Source: Sitta carolinensis
Taxonomy: Eukaryota; Chordata; Aves; Passeriformes; Sittidae
Direction of reading: 5' to 3'
DNA: 64,000 nt
Assembly: GCA_032173965.1 (NCBI GenBank)
Contig: CM063284.1
Location: forward strand, 113,930,410-113,994,409
A program made the position numbers and the translations under genes. The notes under the pieces are model-generated. The model saw only the letters and a program-made list of their open reading frames with translations. It did no database searches and had not been told where the DNA came from. This document shows positions 40,994 through 53,943 of the stretch, one piece after another. Each line of letters begins with the position of its first letter. Position 1 is the first letter of the stretch.

Positions 40994-43900
40994 CTGAAGC
41001 AAAATCAGTTGTAGGTGTGCCATTTTTAACAGATATTTGCCAACGTGATTTTAAAATGTTTTTGATCTCTATTTATAAAAACTGGAACTTTATCCATAAG
41101 CAGTATATTCCAACACTTCCCTGTCTTCAGCTTCTTTGGAGCATTTTTCTTACCATTATAGCTAAATTTTTCTTAATGCAGGTTAACCATGTAATGATTT
41201 TCTGTCCTATCCTCAGTGGATATTATTCTAAACTGAATCAACTGTTTAGGGAGGTGAAAACTCTTATTTTGTCTTTTTGAAGGCTACTTCACAGGCTGGA
41301 GAGAACATGCCTAGCTACATAGCCCAGTGTGGTGGGTTTTTTCTCTTCCTTTCAGCAGCATGATATTCTTGACTGGTATTTACCTGTCATCTACAATTAT
41401 CTCTTCAAGACATTTTTGGTATTGTTTCTTACTTTCCTGTTCCTCATCTTTAATACAAATTATTCCAGCCTTACTAAAATACCTTGAATTTGTTCATGTT
41501 GAATTTTATCTCACTATGTTTTGGACATTTGTGTAAATTACAAGAAAATTTTAATTAGTCATGCTCTTCACTTTCTGGATGTATGTAAATTTAATAAATA
41601 TACACCCTCTTCAATCAGCTTAGAAAAAACTTTATTTTTTCAGCTGGTTGATCTATATAAAACTTTAGTCTAGAAATCCTTCCATTTTGTTAGTGAACCA
41701 CTGATAAACAATCTCTGAGTTCCATTTTGCAAAGAAAATACATACAAAAAATTTACTGTTGAAATTCTCTGTGTAAGTTTTGCTACAGAGGAGAAAAGAT
41801 CTGTGAAACTTAGTGTAAACAACATGTGTATCTCTATGCATAATTATAGAGGAAGGATTCAAAATTTCTATGCAAATTACATATAAAGGGACCTTTATAT
41901 GTAGTTGCATGTAGTTGTTGCTTGGAAGGAGGGTATAGCTGTATTTAGTAATTCACAACTGTAATTACTCAGAGCTTAAAAACACAAAATAAAAAAGACG
42001 CATTTTTTTCCTTAGGGGCTCTTCCTGCTTATCTTTAACAAACTATTTCAAATCCCTTAGTTAAGGGCATACTGAAATAAGGCAGTATGAAGTCACTGTG
42101 TAAACAAAACTATAAAGAGCCAAAAGAAATTATCTAAATTGGAATTTTACCCACACTTAGTCAGCAGTCCTTAGCAGTAGAGTAACTATAAAAAGTTATC
42201 TGACTATTCATTATTTGCTAGTTTGCTTTTCTTATAATTAGAGATGTTGGTACAGTTTTAAAATCAGTCTCCAGCTTGCAATTATGCTTTTTGTAGTGAA
42301 AATACTGGGAAAAATGGTACACTAGTACTGGTTATGTAGTCAAATGTAGTATACAGTAAATAGTGATTTATATCACTGTTTGCAGCTTTGCAGTTTTCTA
42401 GTCTCGGTATGGAAAAAGATAATGAAGCTTAAAAGAAAGGAGAATTAAGCTGCAGTTCCAGAACTGCTCACAGGATGCACAGTAGAAGTGAAGGTTTGGG
42501 TTTCTCATGGCTCAGTTTCTTTTGGGCTATTGATCTACCCTTCCCCCAGTCGACTGTAATCAACCTGTTATTGCTAATCCCAGACGAGGCACCCCACCAA
42601 AATGAAATCTGCTAAAGACTCCTAATGATACTCTGATTCTGCCAGAGTTTTAATAGGAATGTGGGAGAAAGGGAGTCTAAAGCCAGTCTCTTTAAGTTCA
42701 GCATGGAACCACACCTAGAGTTGGAGAAGACAAAGGGAGAGGCACATGGCTGCCTTCTGCTCTGTTGTGACTCTGGACAACTTAGCTAGAACATTTGTTT
42801 GTCCTGAACTCCCAAAGGTCCAGAACAGTGTTAGTAATGCTGACAAATGTAAAGCATTTGTTGGGTGAAAAATAATATTTAAATGCCCCTTGAAGTGACA
42901 AGATATTAAAAAAAAAAAAGCAGGGTTAGAATAAAAGGCACGAATCCTTTTTTTTCAGAATGTCCTTAGTTACAAGGTAAGAGCAGTAAGCAGAGACCTG
43001 AAACATCACTTTCAGTTGATCACCTAGTGTTTCAGTCACATAGGAATCCTCAAGGAATGTTCTATCCCCTTAGAGCCTTGCTTTAATTCTTAATATAATG
43101 GTCATTTACCTTGTGACAAAAAGTTGAAGCAGGAGCTGCTTCTGTGATCTTGGTCTACTCAGTTGTAGACCCTTGAAAACCTTCTGAAATAGTAGAAATC
43201 AGCTTCTTCCTTCCTGGACCATTTTTTAGTTATACTTGCAGTTATTCTGTGGAACTGAGGTGTGGCCAGAGCTCCTCCTCTTAGGTTTACCGGAAAAAGC
43301 ACTCAAATACTTGAAATCAAGAACTTTAGGTTTCTAATAGTTTATCGTTGTGAAAGTTATAGAATTGAGTTTGACTTGCTCCTTTCTGGAGATCCATCTT
43401 AATACTGTTAACCTCACATCCAATTCTTCTTGTAAGATTCAAGCTGGTTAATTACTTTTACCAGAGCAGTGGATAATAATTAGTTCTTGAAAGAAAGTTT
43501 TCCCTAGTGAATGTATTACACTTGTAAAACAACTAGGATACATATATATCGATTTTGGCTGGCAATTTAAAATGCAACCTTGAACACTCTGTGATCTTCC
43601 CAGTGGTATGTCCAAATTACTTCTGCTGCCAAGTACTGTATTTAATCCACATTGTTATTTAAATTCTTTCTGTTACAATATGTTAAATTAATTATTTACT
43701 GTTATATCAGTGCTATTTGCAGAGATGGAAAAGTATTTTCTCACAGTATCTGTATCAAATTTTGTCGTACATATATGTCTTTCTAATCACCTCTTATTTC
43801 AGTATTGTTGGATAGATTCTGACCTACAACTATATAAATAATGGCTTTAATGTGTGGCTATTCTGTGCATGAAATCACATTAAATATATGTGAACCTATA

Positions 43901-46900
43901 AACTCTTATTGTGTGGGTAAAGATGAGCAATAATCTCATTTGTGAAGGCAACCAATAATAAACAGTCTGCGTCCTTGTCTTTATAACAAAAAGCTTGTTT
44001 TAATCCTAATTAAGTATACATCTTGGACATCTTTATACTTCACTATTACATTTGAAGTTTGTGTAAACAGTGTCATAGCAGCTATCTAAACACTCACTGC
44101 TTATAGTGTTATATTAAAAACCCTGATAGTTTTTTACTATAGCGCTATAAGAAAAAATACATATCCTGTACCTCTTCTGGTCACTATGATTTTAATCCAA
44201 TCAATTCAATATGTGAAAGTACACCTGTAGTAAGCTGGGAAAATATTTCTACAAAGGCTGTGCAAGTAATCTCCTGCTTCTGTTTCAGACATCATCTGAA
44301 CATGTACCACAATCTACCAGTTTTCAAATACAGATTTCTTGAATTTCTATTTAATTGAAAATCATTAGCAAAGGAAAAATGGTTTTGAGTAATTTTTCTC
44401 TTTGAATAATAATTCATGATTACTAATCACTTACAGGTAACTATGAGCAGAAGTAGTGTCTTTTGTTTAAGAAAATTTTGAAACAGGAAATTTGAAATTT
44501 CACAGTGAGACAGTGACACAAAAGGCTCTGGTTTATAAAGATATGCATAAAATCAATAATCATACCACCAAAAGATCTGCAACTTAATTCTTTATTGTAA
44601 AGATTACATGTTGAATATTTTACCATTTGTGTGTGCTTAACACTAAGAACTCTTCTGAGCCAAGAACTCTATGCACCTGACAAAGGGATTTCCCAGATTC
44701 TATATTCATTCCTGTATGTAATTGTGAATGTACATGTATTTATTTTATCTTCTTGTTTCAATTCAAGATTAGCTTGGTGCTGCTGTAAAGTGAAGTTCTG
44801 GAAGGCTGATGTCTAGCCACTGCTGTGTTGAGATTCAGTGTCTGTGATGGACCAGTGAGTCCCCATTAATGTGGAACCTTTCCAAAAACAAGTGATAGAC
44901 TCTGCCTGAGTTCTGTAATCACACCTTTAAATAAGAATCAGTTGACTATTTCAGGATGTTTCTGAAGCTACAGAATGCAAAAAAAATTCTGACAATTAGT
45001 TAAAAAAAAAATGTACAGCTATTAATTAGCAACTTATGCAGTATAATCACTTACCCAGATCAAATTTTTGTTGCTTTGATTTTGGTATTGAATTAGTCTG
45101 ACAAGAGGCAAAAAATGTGTGGCTGCACTATTGCAAATCTGAAAGGGAAATTATAAAATGACTGCACCAACAAACATGCCTTCTATGGAAGTGAAATAAT
45201 CAATGGGGTTTGATTTTTACTTATCAGTAGTTCAGGTCTGTGCTGTGGCATCTGCTGACTGCTGCCTCACAGTATCTGTGAAAAGTGCTGAGGAAATGTA
45301 TTAATCAGTAATTAGGAAACAAACATGAACACAGAAGTCTCCATAAGCAAAAGTAGTAACTTAATAATATTTCATGATATTGAAGGAAAAAAAATACATA
45401 TATCAGAAGGTATGAAGCTGTAGATAATGTTTTAATGCCAGAAGCATATGCTTGCTGATGTAACTATGTCTTCACTAGCAAGATTTTCCTGTTTAGATAG
45501 GCAGCAGGGGAGTTTTGCTGCTAAACAAATCTTGTGTTTACCACGCCAAAGATTAAAAAAAAAAACCCAAATGAAAACCCAAAACAAAAAAAAAAAAATC
45601 AAACCAGCCAGTAACAAAAAAATCACTTTTACAGCTCTTCCAGATTCTGAAAGCTGCCTCTGTAGCCTGGTAAGAACCTCTGTATCATGCCCTGTCCCAG
45701 ACATTTGTGCACACGGTCTGGCCCTTTAAGGAGCTGCAGGTCCTTCCTGAGCAGGACATGTTCCAGTGTTAGCTATGAGCTCAGACCTAATTCTGTGCTT
45801 AGTTGAAATGCAAATTATATTGCAAAAGATTTTTAGTTGGACTTTAGAGAATGCATGAGATATACTATATTAGAAGGTTGATTATCCCCTTGAGGAAAGG
45901 TAAAGTGAGAAGAGTCTTTCTTTGAAAAAAATGTATTTTTCCATTGAAAAAGCAATACTTTTCTTGCAAGAACCTGGCTTAAAGTATTAAATGGCAATAT
46001 AAATACAGTCTAAGAGTAACATGAAGGCTACCTAGGACAGTATAAAATGTTTACCTCAGTGACATGCTGTAGATACCTGACTGGTTTCTCTCAGACACAT
46101 TCCATTTGAAAGTCTAATGTAGCAACTTTTTGAACAAAAAACATTTTGTGCTGCAGAAAGTACTAATCAAGCAGCTACAAAAATCCTTTACACTCTGTCC
46201 TTTCTTGTTCACAGTGTGTTCATGTGGCTCCCTTAGTTGGCAGCTACTCCTCCCCGCAGCTATAGAGTTTTTAACAGGGTAGCTCTGAGGCCCCAGCAGG
46301 TAGGCTGTGCTACAAATGTTGGCTTTTGGGGAAAATGGGCTCCCTCTGGTGAGTGGTTAAGTGGCTGTCAACTAAACTACCTTCTTGTTTTGGGTTGTCT
46401 TAGTTCAGATTTTATTTTCAAATGGTACTCTCATGGTGCTCGAGCACTTGCATATACTGATATAATGTGTTCCTAGCAACTGTCAGCACTCGTCATCTTT
46501 ATTTCCTGGAGTAGCAGAGGGCTTGCAATATAAACCTTGCAGCTTTTCACCAGCTGGGAGGGAAGGCTAGGAGACTGCTGCAAAGAGATGCCTTTGGAAA
46601 GTTAGGTATTACAATTGTGTCAGATAATTTTGGTGTGCTTCGGTTCCAACTCTGGCCTTTGTAGTTGGTTAATATTTCTTAGGTATTTTTCCTTTTATCC
46701 TGTGCTGAGTGACTTACTACCTTTACTTTTTGCAGGATGCTGGTGTGAATCGAAGAAGAATGAATATGCAGTCTTTTTGTGACAAATATATTTATACACA
46801 TGTAAACCCAGAAATTAAAGTTGTCTAATAATCCACCTTGCTTCTTCAATTCAAACCTCTCCAGGCTGCGATGGTAGAGGTCTGTTGACACTGTATATCT

Positions 46901-49005
46901 AGTCCTACATAAACTGTCTCCTAAAAAAGACTCGACTAATTTTTAAAAAACTGAAAAGGATATTAAATTTGTCATTGAAATAAGGTTTCTAAAATGAATG
47001 TTCATGCAACTTATATCTAGAACTCAGTTAAACAGGTATCCTATCTTAATGGAACAGGTAAACTGGAGATAGCTGGGTAGAAATACTCTTAGATATTGCA
47101 GGTTGTTTGCAGTAGGAGTGAGGATCTCTAGTCCTTGATCTAGCTACAGAGAAAGTTTATTGAAATTCCTCATCTTCTTTTTTTAAGTTTTTGGTTCTGT
47201 CTGATAACCACTCTCTCATCCTTTTCAGTAAATACCCTTCAAAGGGTGTTGTGAAGATAAAAAGGTGATATTAAGGGGATAAAGCAAGAGGAAAGGGACT
47301 TTCAGCCTTGGGTTTTATTCAAACAGAAATAGGCCAGGCAAGTGAAATAAGTGTGACTGCTGAACTGTAGCTAGGTAATTCTGAACACACCTCAAGCCCA
47401 GGAAATAATGACTGGATCAAAAAAACCACCCACCTGCATTGTTCATCTTAGCTTGGAGGTTTGTGAAGCTTAGCTGTCTTTTTATGTTGTTACTTATTGT
47501 GCCAGGCATGATCCCATGAGGGTCTGTTTCTTTCTCCCTCAAAGCTCAGTGGCAGTCAAAGGTGTTCAGAATACTAAATATTTATTATTCTAGGCAGAGA
47601 AATTGTAGACTTCATTATGCCCAGCAGAGAAAGCAGATGTGTATCAGTGAAAGTACTTTGAGTGTGATCATGTTAGAAACATGATCAGATTGACTGCTTT
47701 GGATTTGGAAGATGTACAGATGTCTTTTTGTTATAATCTGCAACTTTAAATTATATTTAAATTGAAGCTAATTAGGATTTTAATTAATATTAATAAACTA
47801 ATAAGAAAATAATGGAGATGAAAATTTAAATTCACTTTCTCCATTAAAAGTACTCAAAGAAAACAAATATAATAAAAAAACCCAGCTGCAGCCATTAAGA
47901 AATGAAACCGAAGTAATTTCTCAAACCTTCCAACTGCTTGATGAGGTCTTTCTCTTTTTGTAGTTTATTTAACTAAATAAATGTCAAGCATCATCTGTTG
48001 CACACTGAGTCAATGAATGTAATTGCAAAGATATGATGAAAATCCAGAACATTTTCACTGGGCACATTTAAAAATTAAAATTTTACACATTTTTTTTTTT
48101 TAATTTGTTAAACAATATCAAATTTAAGTTTTGCTTATAGAGAATTTTGGTCAGGTAACAGAACACATATTTTTAAACAACATTAACATTGTTTCTAATT
48201 TCAGGGATTGTGAATTTATTTTAAAATAAATGCATCGTATTGTCCATTTTGGAAAAAGGTTTTATCCATCTTTAGTGTTGTTGAGGTTCTAAATCCACTC
48301 TTAATTTCTGTCTGATTTTATCTGTTCATCACTGCTGATTCATCAGAACTGCAGATGGGAAGATGCCGACATTTGAATTTTGTCTTCATTTAGTATTTGT
48401 ATTAGTATTTATAAGTTACTTCTGCTAATCAGCTAGCATAGGATTATTTCCTTATGCTAAAATCCCTGACCATCTCTTCTGTGACCATAAGTAATTGGCA
48501 TGTTGGAAGTAACTACCCAGTTCCAAGCCCAGCTACTTTCTCATTTGTATAATAAAACACTTTTATTCTAGATAATGACAAAGAACTTCACCCTCAGAAA
48601 TTACTGTAAAATACTGCTGCCTGCTAATTAAAGCAGTTTATAGTCATGTATTACATGACTGCAGTAGCATTATATACAGTGTAAAACCCACCTTCTAGAG
48701 AATATTTATGATATTCAGTCTTCTGGCCTTATAAAGGGTATTCTAGGAGCTGAGTTATGCAAATGGAGAAATTATTTTCACTTCAGTGTAACTGGGGTCA
48801 GCTTTTTAATTCTACAGTTACATGACTTGTCCTTGATTAGTCCATCACTTTGGTATCTGGCATATCAGAATAAATCTTACAGTAGAACAAGATAGCAGTA
48901 GCTCCACTGACATAAAAGCAGCATAAATACTGAGGCTGGGCCAAATTGCCTAGGTCAGATCAGATCCCTGAACTTTTGGAGTGGGTCCAGCATTGTATAA
49001 AGTAT

Positions 49006-49007
<2 letters not shown>
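40994..49007. other. AT-rich intergenic DNA, no gene seen
   Basis: No gene, RNA gene or CpG island was recognised. Short A/C-rich tracts near 45.55-45.60 kb and ordinary A/T runs are present. It is likely the proximal part of the SOX17 upstream intergenic region. Confidence 0.5.

Positions 49008-49044
<37 letters not shown>
49008..49044. repeat. Poly(T) run, 37 nt
   Basis: An uninterrupted run of 37 T, flanked by AT-rich sequence without a recognisable element. Confidence 0.85.
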
Positions 49045-49051
<7 letters not shown>

Positions 49052-49919
49052 TTAATGACTTGTATATACTTAAATATTAAAAGTAGCAGGACTTTTGTTC
49101 TTGGAAATTCAAGTGTAAGGGGATTCTAACTGGTCTCAGCTACTGTACTGCTTCATGGTCTATGCAACTCATTCTCAAACCAAAGGGCACCAAAACCAGA
49201 ATGAAGTTGGAAACTCATGTAATCAGACTGTTGGCATTTTATTTTACAAAGGAATATGCAACAGGTCTATGATATTAGTCTCTTTAATTTATCTTTATAT
49301 TAAAGGAGTATGTAAATTTATTAGTATAAAAGGAGACTTAGGTCTAGATTATGCTGTTAGCAGTTTGAGAAAAGGGCCACTTCTATGCTTTCCTCATGAA
49401 AATAACGTTATTTTGGTGTCATTCAAACCTTGTTCTTGTCTGGAAGAGGTACGACAGAAGTACCTAGCACTCGTGTAATCTAAACGTGTCCCTTCCCACT
49501 GGTTTCCATACATTTGGTTTCTGCCTTCAGAAGGGGGCAGGGAAGACGTTACAGGCGCGTTAGAGCCTGGCCCAAGCAGCCCCATAGGCGAGAGTTAACC
49601 CTTTCCTAGGAGAAGCCATGGTCCAGGCTCTCTTCTGCACTGCAGGTCCTCCGGGAGGCGTACCCTTCAGAATTCACCATTAACGTTTAATAAACTCATT
49701 GAAAAGCCATTTCCTTCAGACTAGGAAGCTTTCTGACTGTCCTTCACTGCAATGCCAGGGGCACGGTGCGTGGCTCTTTGTAGTTGAAAGAACGATGGAT
49801 GGATGGCAAGATGTGTTTATATATAAAGAACGTATTTCCTAGCACCGAGAAAAAAGGATGAGAAATATGACGGTAGTCCATGGCTCTCCTTCCTCCTGTG
49901 CTCTCTCCAGCTCCGGGGC

Positions 49920-50450
49920 TGAGCCTGCCCAAAGGGAAACACCGCAATCCCCGCACTATCCCGGGGTAGGGGGGGGGGGGTGGTTACTGCTGAGCCCGGT
50001 GACCCCTTTAAGTCTTTTCTCTCTAGTCCCTTTCTGACTTCCAGCTTCAACTCGGAGTCCAGGGGCGGCGGGAGAGCGGGCCGTCCCGAGGGAAGCCAGC
50101 GGGAGCGCCGGGGAAAGGGCCGAGCGGGGCAGAGGCGGGGTCCAAGCCTGCCGGCCGGGGCACATCACCGGGCAGGAGGCATCTCGCTCGCGTCCGCCGG
50201 CAGGCGAAAGCGCTCTTACCTCGAATGGGAGAAGCTCGCCCCGCCGGACTCCCTTCAGTCCTAAAATGCGGGTACACCGCTGCTTAACACCCCCTAAGCA
50301 GCCGCGCATAGATGCAGGGAGCTGGCCTTGCGAGGCCGTGCTGTGCCACAGCCAACTGCCTGCCCCCGAGCGCGAGGCGACGGGACATGATTCCAGCCAA
50401 GCGGCTCCGCTTCGGGCGCTGAGGGCAGTTGAGAGCCTCAAGCTTTCCTC
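49920..50450. promoter_or_regulatory. CpG island about 3.5 kb upstream of SOX17
   Basis: A GC- and CpG-rich block that begins beside a 12-nt G run (49969-49980), which could form a G-quadruplex with the neighbouring GGGG. It fades after about 50.43 kb. Open frames on both strands reflect base composition and do not resemble known proteins. On the minus strand, CGAG|GTAAG (splice at 50220/50219) is a good 5' splice-site match, so a divergent noncoding transcript could start here. It could equally be an alternative SOX17 promoter or leader exon; mammalian SOX17 is known to use upstream noncoding exons. Neither is shown by the sequence. Confidence 0.5.
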
Positions 50451-52810
50451 AGGTCTGTGTGCATTTGCTGGAAAGCAACTTCCAGATTAAAGAGAGGCAG
50501 GCGAAGTAGTAACTTTCTAGATGCTGGGGACTATTACTTTGCTGTAAGATAATTAATGATGTTTCCGTAGCTAGAGTTTCTGAAAGGGATATTTTTCATT
50601 TTTTGGGTTTTGATTTTTTTCATTCAATAGCGGGTCCTTCCTGACCAGGGCCTCTGCAATACACTTTCCTAACGCAAAGTCGCAAAAAGTCTTCATTCGG
50701 GGAGATTCCTTGCACTATGCAGCGCTGTCGGGCTCGGCTGCTTTCATTTAATGGTTTTGAATCGCTTTAAAGAGGCAAAGTGCGTTGCCTTTAAATACAC
50801 GTTTTTTTAAAAAAGAGGCTCTTGTCTTGGGAAACTGCTCGATTTGCAGGAAACCCTCCGGATGTTTGCTGCTTTTCATGTGGCATTTGTGGTCGGCTCT
50901 GATAACGCTGGGAGCACCACTTCCAACACCGCATTCTGTAATGGACCTGAAATAGAAACACATCTCTCGCCGGAGGATCCCCACTCCGCGCCCCCGCGCT
51001 GTGTACCGGCGGGTTTAAAAGGTCAATAAATCAGAAGGATGAACTCTCGGTGGCATTGTTAGGTTGGGAAAGTTAACGAATGACCCCAGGAGTCGTGCGA
51101 CCACGAAGGTTTCAGGAGTGTCAGAAGAAGCTCCTTATTAAACGCCGCGGGGAAGTGAAGTATAAGTACAGAAGGCGACTGGACTCAGAAGCAGTGCAGT
51201 GCTGCGTGTTTTAGCGCTACAATTCGAAAATACTCACAGTCAAAACAAAAAGCTAGAAAACAAGAGAGATAATCTGTCTATGACGCCAGGGGCACTTGAA
51301 GGGTCACAAACTGCCAACATTTTCTGTACAAACCAGGGAGCTTTTACTTTCTCGGCTTAGATTCAAAACACACCTTTCTTTCTTTGATCCCAGATCAATG
51401 AGCTGTAGAAACGGTTTCAACAAATCTCCCAAACAAAGTCAACTGTAGTTCCACAGTTTATTACCTCATGTTCATTATACAAAAAAAACCATTCTCTTTT
51501 CTGCTGAAAGTGACAGCCCTAAAAATTTTTGCAAGCTTCATTTGCAAGCAGTCCCTCTACTCGTTGAACTTTTTCAGTAAAAACCCCTGCGGGACTTTTT
51601 TCCCGTGGCTCAGGAAAATATTTCTGCTAATTAGACTGAAAGAGAAATTTTGGCGTTTTAACAGGACCAACTGGTTAAAAAAAGGTAATACTCTCTATAC
51701 TCTCATATGGTGGTTTAAATTCCTAGTTGAGTTAGTCTTGTCGGAGTCAATAATGTGGCGTGAGCTGAGACCTGAGCTGGGAATCAATGGAAACGGACCG
51801 GCTCTTTTAGAGCAGCGCGTTGTTGCCTGCTGGGATTTTGTTTTGCTTGGAAGTCATGTTGCTTATTCCCTCAGCTAAGTTTTCTGTTATTTGCAGGGAA
51901 AAATACTTTCCTCACGCATGAGTTTTCTTTAAACACGATTCTGATTCTGTTTAATTCTGAATATTTTCTGGGTATCAACCGTGCGTTGGTGCATGACCTG
52001 TCTCGGGGCAGCTGGCCTGGGATTGAGGGCTCTGAGTCCCGGCACGTCGGGTCGGGAAATGTCACAACCTCAGCCATAAAATTAAAGTCATTAGTACACC
52101 AGCCTTACCCAGGTACGCCCTAAGGTAGTGTCCCAAAGGCGCTGGACCAAAAACGAGTGAAAAAGCATTCTATTCCTGACGAGCGTTTCTGGTTATCGCC
52201 AATTCTGGGCTGATGGTAGGCTTTTGCAAGCCCAATGTCCCTATTAATTTATTTTACAATAAATTCTAAGCTCATAATACTTTTGCAAGAATGGTATTAT
52301 TATATACTAGCTTGAGATTAATTTAAACACATATGTGTAGGATCGCCGTTTTCACCTCCGCTGCTTTTTACAGAATGTAATATAAGGACAAAGAGCAAAA
52401 CTGAATCGCTGCCTCTGTGTTGGACCAGCGCGAGTGAACGGAGGAAAAGAAAATTAAAACTTTTTGGTTTGGTTTAGGCAGATATCAGTATTTTGGTAGT
52501 AGTTTCGACTCCTTTCAACAGGGAAAAATATGTTATACTATTATACTGGAAACATCGCTTGTTTATACTCTCTAAAAAAACAAAGGAGAGCAGAAAGGTA
52601 AATGTAGACATGACTGGAAAATTGTCTTCACCGGTGTAAGTCCCTGGCAGCTCCTGTCCGCTACTTCGTTCTTCTTCTTTTTAATGTACCTGTCTGTCAA
52701 GTGTAAAGGAGCTGGCTTATGTTGTGCGAAACAGGAAATTCAATGTTAGAATACGTTAATGGCTATTCTGAATTCATTCATTTAATTTCAGCGAGAATTC
52801 TTACAATATT
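50451..52810. other. SOX17 upstream region, no gene seen
   Basis: Base composition is mixed, with more CpG than the distal intergenic DNA. Motif-level items are a GATAA at 50901, near a RUNX-type TGTGGT, and a TCF/LEF-type CTTTGATC at 51382-51389. The 136-codon plus-strand frame at 51468-51878 has no recognisable domain and is treated as chance. Confidence 0.4.
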
Positions 52811-52874
52811 TGTTTATTTGATCAAAGTGGCTACCCAAACAAAGGTGTCCTTAACAAAATAAACCCCTTTGATC
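52811..52874 (+). promoter_or_regulatory. Clustered FOX, TCF/LEF, SOX and T-box motifs
   Basis: Within 64 bp there are a FOX-type site (TGTTTATTT, 52811-52819), a TCF/LEF site (GATCAAAG, 52820-52827), a SOX-type site (AACAAAGG, 52838-52845) overlapping a T-box half-site (AGGTGT, 52843-52848), and a second, inverted TCF/LEF site (CTTTGATC, 52867-52874). FOXA, beta-catenin/TCF, Brachyury/Eomes and SOX17 itself are known endoderm regulators. An enhancer about 1 kb upstream of the SOX17 promoter, perhaps autoregulatory, is a reasonable inference. The cluster lies outside the duplicated segment, so copy 2 has no equivalent nearby. Confidence 0.45.
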
Positions 52875-53341
52875 TTCAGTTTAAAGCCGAGCAGTTTCTC
52901 AAATAAGCGTTGATGCATTTAATAGCACCACATAACAATGCAAATATTAACCAAAGCGTCCGTAAAACGCCGTATTCTACATTAGTTTATATGCCAAAGG
53001 AGAACATAAATGGCGCAGAGATAGAATTCTATTTATTCTGAAGTGATGGACATTTTCCAAACATCTGTTTGTAATGACAGTTTATTTATTTGGGCAAATC
53101 AGAGAAATCCTGATAACGTAATGCCACTAGCAATATATACTTCAAAGTTCACCTTAAGAACAACTACATAAAAGGAATATTTATGCTTTTGACAGACACT
53201 GAATAGCTTAATCGGGAAGTATGAAAAAGTGAGATACGATGGGTATCATAAGCTTTATTCTGTGTTTAGCGTCCTGCTATCCAGGGAGTTGAGCACTTTC
53301 ATGGGTTTACGAGGGGAAATATGTTCAGGCAGCACTACAAG

Positions 53342-53513
53342 GTAAGAAACAAAAGTGTGAGGCACAGATGATGACTTGTCTTATTGTTCTCAAGCTACGT
53401 CCCATATCTACTAGCAGAAGAAGCCGCTTGTGCCTCTCAGAGTGTTACAGGGTATCTTGGCTCAACTGTAAATACTCCGTCCCTTTCCCCTCTTTTGTGT
53501 CTGCTCCACTCAG
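53342..53513 (+). other. Candidate 5'-leader intron
   Basis: CAAG|GTAAGAAAC at 53341/53342 is close to an ideal 5' splice site. A long pyrimidine tract ending CTCCACTCAG|G at 53513/53514 is a good 3' splice site. Together they could bound a 172-nt leader intron, or either could join to a more distant noncoding exon. The same signals occur in copy 2 (62423-62594). This is inferred from consensus only; the main promoter may lie downstream and make it irrelevant. Confidence 0.35.
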
Positions 53514-53639
53514 GAATGTCCATCAGCGCGCCGCCTCGGTGGGCCGCTCTGCGCTGCCCAGGCGGAGGGCAGGGCCGAAGCCGGTGCCGCTCAGGAAGGC
53601 GCTGCCGGTGCCCCGAGCCGCAGGCGGCCCGGGTCCCGC

Positions 53640-53815
53640 GGGGCGGGGGCAGCGCCGCTCATCTCTGCCCGCGGGGCGCTCAGGTGCCGGGCGGGGCCGG
53701 GCCGGGCGGGGCAGCGCCGCGGGAGCCACGGCCGCCGTCCGGCTGCGCGCCCGCCCCCGCCGCCCCATTGGCCGCGCCGCGGCTCAAATAGGGCCGGGCT
53801 CCGGCTCCGGCAGCG
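53640..53815 (+). promoter_or_regulatory. SOX17: SOX17 core promoter, copy 1
   Basis: A GC-rich promoter within the CpG island that covers the gene. It shows GC boxes (GGGGCGGGG at 53640-53648 and GGGCGGGG units to about 53713), an inverted CCAAT box (ATTGG, 53767-53771) and a TATA-like CAAATAGGG at 53785-53793. Transcription would start near 53815, giving a 5' UTR of about 130 nt before the ATG. The start site is estimated from the spacing of these elements. Confidence 0.55.
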
Positions 53816-53943
53816 GCAGCAGCGAGCGGGCTTTGAGTGTCGAGTGTGTCCGTGGGCTGGCAGGAGCTGCCGGCTTTGGCGGCGGCCGGCAGCGCGTCCT
53901 GTTCTGTCCCGACCCGTGCGAGCCCGTCCCGCCCCGCCGCGAG

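Noticed and set aside
53368..53943. Reading frame open for 192 codons upstream of, and in frame with, the SOX17 ATG in copy 1
   Set aside because: The protein from 53944 starts like mammalian SOX17. The upstream part crosses the promoter, CCAAT box and likely start site, and the 1-nt indel in copy 2 breaks this frame. It is open because the DNA is GC-rich.
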